From an uncultured Synechococcus sp. (GTDB taxonomy: Bacteria > Cyanobacteriota > Cyanobacteriia > PCC-6307 > Cyanobiaceae), in assembly GCA_913040905.1 (NCBI GenBank), contig CAJWIC010000058.1, positions 1-7,708 of the forward strand: 7,708 bases of DNA. The letters are read 5' to 3'. The stretch's first letter is position 1; the number at the start of each line of letters is the position of its first letter. Position numbers and translations under genes: made by a program. Below are positions 6,156-7,708 of this stretch, one piece after another. A model generated the notes under the pieces. It searched no databases and had not been told where the DNA came from. It worked only from the letters and a program-made list of their open reading frames with translations.

Positions 6156-7220
6156 TCAGAAGGCCGGCTGTTCGTCGTACAGCCGATCAGCCTGCGCCAG
6201 AGACCAACGGGCTGACACCCCAGTCCGCAAGGAACAACCCCGTACACCACTCTCCCAGCGCAACAGGGCCGCCGCACCAATCATGGCGGCATTGTCTGTG
6301 CAATAGGCCAGCGGGGCCACTGAGACCCGAACACCGAAGGCGTCGGAGCGCTGTTGGAGGGTACGCCGCAACCGGCGATTGGCAGCCACACCACCCACCA
6401 TCACAAGGTCCTCAAGCCCGTGGTCCGTGGCACAACGCAAGCTGCGCTCCACCAGAACATCAACAACCACCTGCTCGAAACTGGCTGCAAGATCCGCCGT
6501 CGGCAGCGGAGCTGCCTGGGCCTCCACAGTGCGAAGCATGGCTGTTTTCAGACCGCTGAAGGAGAAGTCATAGGGATGAAAGCCTCCCTCAGGAAGGGAG
6601 ATGCGTCCCTTCGGAAGCTTGAATCGACGGCCATCACCACCTTCCGCTGCGGCCTGAATGGCGGGGCCACCCGGGTAGCCGAGGCCCAGCAGGCGCGCCA
6701 CCTTGTCAAAGGCCTCCCCTGCCGCATCGTCATGGCTGCGGCCAAGCCGCTCCATGGCCCCATCAACAGCAACGCGGATCAGCTCGGTGTGCCCACCACT
6801 GACCAACAGCACCAGGTAGGGCGGCTGGGGTCGATGCTCCGCCAGATGCACTGACGCCAGATGTCCTTCGAGATGGTGCACCGCCAGAAAGGGGCGATCG
6901 TGCAGGGCTGACAGGGTGCGTCCGGTGACAGAGGCCACCATCAATGCCCCTGCCAGCCCAGGCGCCACCGTTGCGGCGACCGCATCCACCTCCTCAAGCG
7001 TCACCTGCGACTCAGCAAGAACCTGTTCGATCAGACCCGGCAACGCTTCCACGTGACGACGCGAGGCGATCTCCGGCACAACACCTCCCCAGCGGGCGTG
7101 TTCCTCAATCTGAGAGGCAATTCGCGCGGACTGGACTTCGAGCCGGCCATCCCCATGACGGCGGACCAGAGCAGCGGCCGACTCGTCACAACTTGTTTCG
7201 AGGGCGAGGACTGATGGCAT
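6156..7220 (-). CDS. tsaD: tRNA N6-threonylcarbamoyladenosine transferase subunit TsaD (Kae1/Qri7 family)
   Basis: TsaD transfers the threonylcarbamoyl group to A37 of tRNAs that read ANN codons, making t6A. In bacteria it works with TsaB, TsaE and the TsaC/Sua5 enzyme, in the cytoplasm. The 354 residues cover the full ASKHA-fold protein. Signatures are [15 protein letters not shown] (5-19), [12 protein letters not shown] (45-56) and HHLEGH (115-120, with metal ligands H116 and H120), followed by VSGGHTEL (140-147) and [20 protein letters not shown] (167-186). The last two are the FSFSGLKTA block (219-227) and the C-terminal CTDNAAMIG (307-315) with D309 as the third metal ligand. The start at 7220 places LALETSCDE normally. 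A GGAGG about 12 bases upstream is a rather distant ribosome site. The gene is divergent from psaF and followed by hli. tsaB, tsaE and tsaC are not in the window. Confidence 0.97.
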   Translation of the reverse strand: MPSVLALETSCDESAAALVRRHGDGRLEVQSARIASQIEEHARWGGVVPEIASRRHVEALPGLIEQVLAESQVTLEEVDAVAATVAPGLAGALMVASVTGRTLSALHDRPFLAVHHLEGHLASVHLAEHRPQPPYLVLLVSGGHTELIRVAVDGAMERLGRSHDDAAGEAFDKVARLLGLGYPGGPAIQAAAEGGDGRRFKLPKGRISLPEGGFHPYDFSFSGLKTAMLRTVEAQAAPLPTADLAASFEQVVVDVLVERSLRCATDHGLEDLVMVGGVAANRRLRRTLQQRSDAFGVRVSVAPLAYCTDNAAMIGAAALLRWESGVRGCSLRTGVSARWSLAQADRLYDEQPAF

Positions 7221-7299
7221 CGGACTGGGGACCCTCCCCTACTGTCCACAAGTGACATCCTGCCCCGTAACGGGCAGCTTACAAACAGGAATCGTTCCG
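7221..7299. promoter_or_regulatory. Divergent tsaD/psaF intergenic region with psaF leader hairpin
   Basis: These 79 bases separate the two divergent starts. TACTGT at 7240-7245 fits a loose TAnnnT -10 element on the + strand and would put the psaF start of transcription near 7252; no convincing -35 is seen. TGCCC (7261-7265) and GGGCA (7272-7276) form a five-pair inverted repeat around CGTAAC, which would be a hairpin in the psaF leader. AGGA at 7287-7290, nine bases before the psaF ATG, is the ribosome binding site. A single TTACA occurs at 7279-7283. The -10 call is weak; the inverted repeat and ribosome site are read directly. Confidence 0.45.
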
Positions 7300-7708
7300 A
7301 TGCGTCGTCTCTTCGCCGCCCTGCTCTCGGCCCTCCTGGTGTTCGGCTTCGCTCCCGTCGCCAAGGCTGACGTGGCCGGCCTGACCCCCTGCTCCGAAAG
7401 CGCCCGCTTCCAGCAGCGCGCTGCTGCCGCCACAACACCCCAGGCCAAGGCCCGTTTTGAGATGTACAGCCAGGCCTCCTGCGGTGATGACGGACTGCCT
7501 CACCTGATCGTTGATGGCCGCTGGAGCCACGCTGGTGATTTCGTCTATCCCGGCATCATGTTCCTCTACGTAGCTGGTTGCATCGGCTGGGCTGGTCGGG
7601 AATACCTGAAGGCAACACGCGGCAAGAATGCTGCCCAGTACGAAATCTTTATTGATCGCAGCATTGCCATCAAGAGCCTTCTGGCTGCTGCCACCTGGCC
7701 TCTGGCTG
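7300..7708 (+). CDS. psaF: Photosystem I reaction centre subunit III, 3' end outside the window
   Basis: PsaF is a photosystem I subunit on the lumenal side next to the donor (plastocyanin or cytochrome c6) site, with one membrane helix near PsaJ. The first 136 codons are present; the family usually runs to about 160-165, so roughly 25 are missing. Residues 1-23 are a clear signal peptide (MRRLF, a hydrophobic stretch, cleavage after AKA before D24). The mature protein has C31 and C61, a likely disulphide pair, the SARFQQRA motif, the HLIVDGRWSHAGDF block (68-81) and a membrane helix at about 84-98 (PGIMFLYVAGCIGWA). The N-terminal domain is poor in lysine, as in cyanobacteria and unlike green algae and plants. 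The ATG at 7300 is supported by AGGA nine bases upstream and by the complete signal peptide. psaJ commonly follows in cyanobacteria but is outside the window. Confidence 0.97.
   Translation, partial: MRRLFAALLSALLVFGFAPVAKADVAGLTPCSESARFQQRAAAATTPQAKARFEMYSQASCGDDGLPHLIVDGRWSHAGDFVYPGIMFLYVAGCIGWAGREYLKATRGKNAAQYEIFIDRSIAIKSLLAAATWPLA

Noticed and set aside
6119..6280. N-terminal extension of hli to a start at 6280
   Set aside because: It would overlap the 3' end of tsaD by more than 100 bases and add 54 residues unlike any Hlip. The ATG at 6118 gives the usual family size.
7270..7285. Possible HLR1 light-response (RpaB) site before psaF
   Set aside because: Only one TTACA half-site is seen, adjacent to the ribosome site. 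The second half at the correct spacing is missing (the upstream bases read GTAAC), so it does not fit the known direct-repeat motif.
1..7708. CRISPR array, insertion sequence, prophage, toxin-antitoxin or defence system
   Set aside because: I found no spaced direct repeats, transposase or integrase motifs, terminal inverted repeats, or known defence domains. All space is taken by the genes described.

Overview
The window is a GC-rich, gene-dense piece of chromosome from a cyanobacterium, most likely a marine picocyanobacterium of the Synechococcus type. The evidence is a photosystem I gene (psaF), a single-helix high-light-inducible protein gene (hli), a tRNA with no encoded CCA, weak or absent Shine-Dalgarno sites on several genes, and a glutamyl-tRNA synthetase of cyanobacterial character. 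Genes abut or overlap almost everywhere, and no gene-free stretch exceeds 100 bases. The clade assignment comes from recognising protein families, not from a search.

Layout: (1) Positions 1-1506, + strand: the 3' two thirds of tRNA-Asp(GTC), then gltX after only 21 bases. (2) Positions 1453-4642, - strand: a compressed four-gene run, read wecB (UDP-GlcNAc 2-epimerase), a DUF1643-family protein, an 81-residue protein of unknown function, and a CPA1-type cation/proton antiporter. Each pair of neighbours overlaps, so translational coupling is likely, and the last gene overlaps the end of gltX tail to tail by 54 bases. (3) Positions 4643-4735: a 93-base divergent promoter region containing a 10-base palindrome. 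(4) Positions 4736-5938, + strand: a PilT-type ATPase with a Pro/Ala-rich N-terminal extension. (5) Positions 5939-7220, - strand: tsaD followed by hli. The hli and pilT stop codons lie back to back inside a 12-base palindrome. (6) Positions 7221-7299: divergent promoter region of tsaD and psaF. (7) Positions 7300-7708, + strand: psaF, cut by the window edge.

Functionally the window mixes translation (tRNA-Asp, gltX, tsaD), photosystem I and photoprotection (psaF, hli), envelope sugar synthesis (wecB), ion transport (antiporter) and pilus retraction or DNA uptake (pilT). I see no mobile element, CRISPR array, prophage, toxin-antitoxin pair or recognisable defence system. No undescribed multi-gene system is demonstrated. 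The best candidates for something unknown are the 81-residue protein and the DUF1643 protein, locked by overlaps between wecB and the antiporter. Other points for a second look are the antiporter's Glu in place of the usual Asp in its ion-site motif, its G9 tract, and the unusual ends of PilT.
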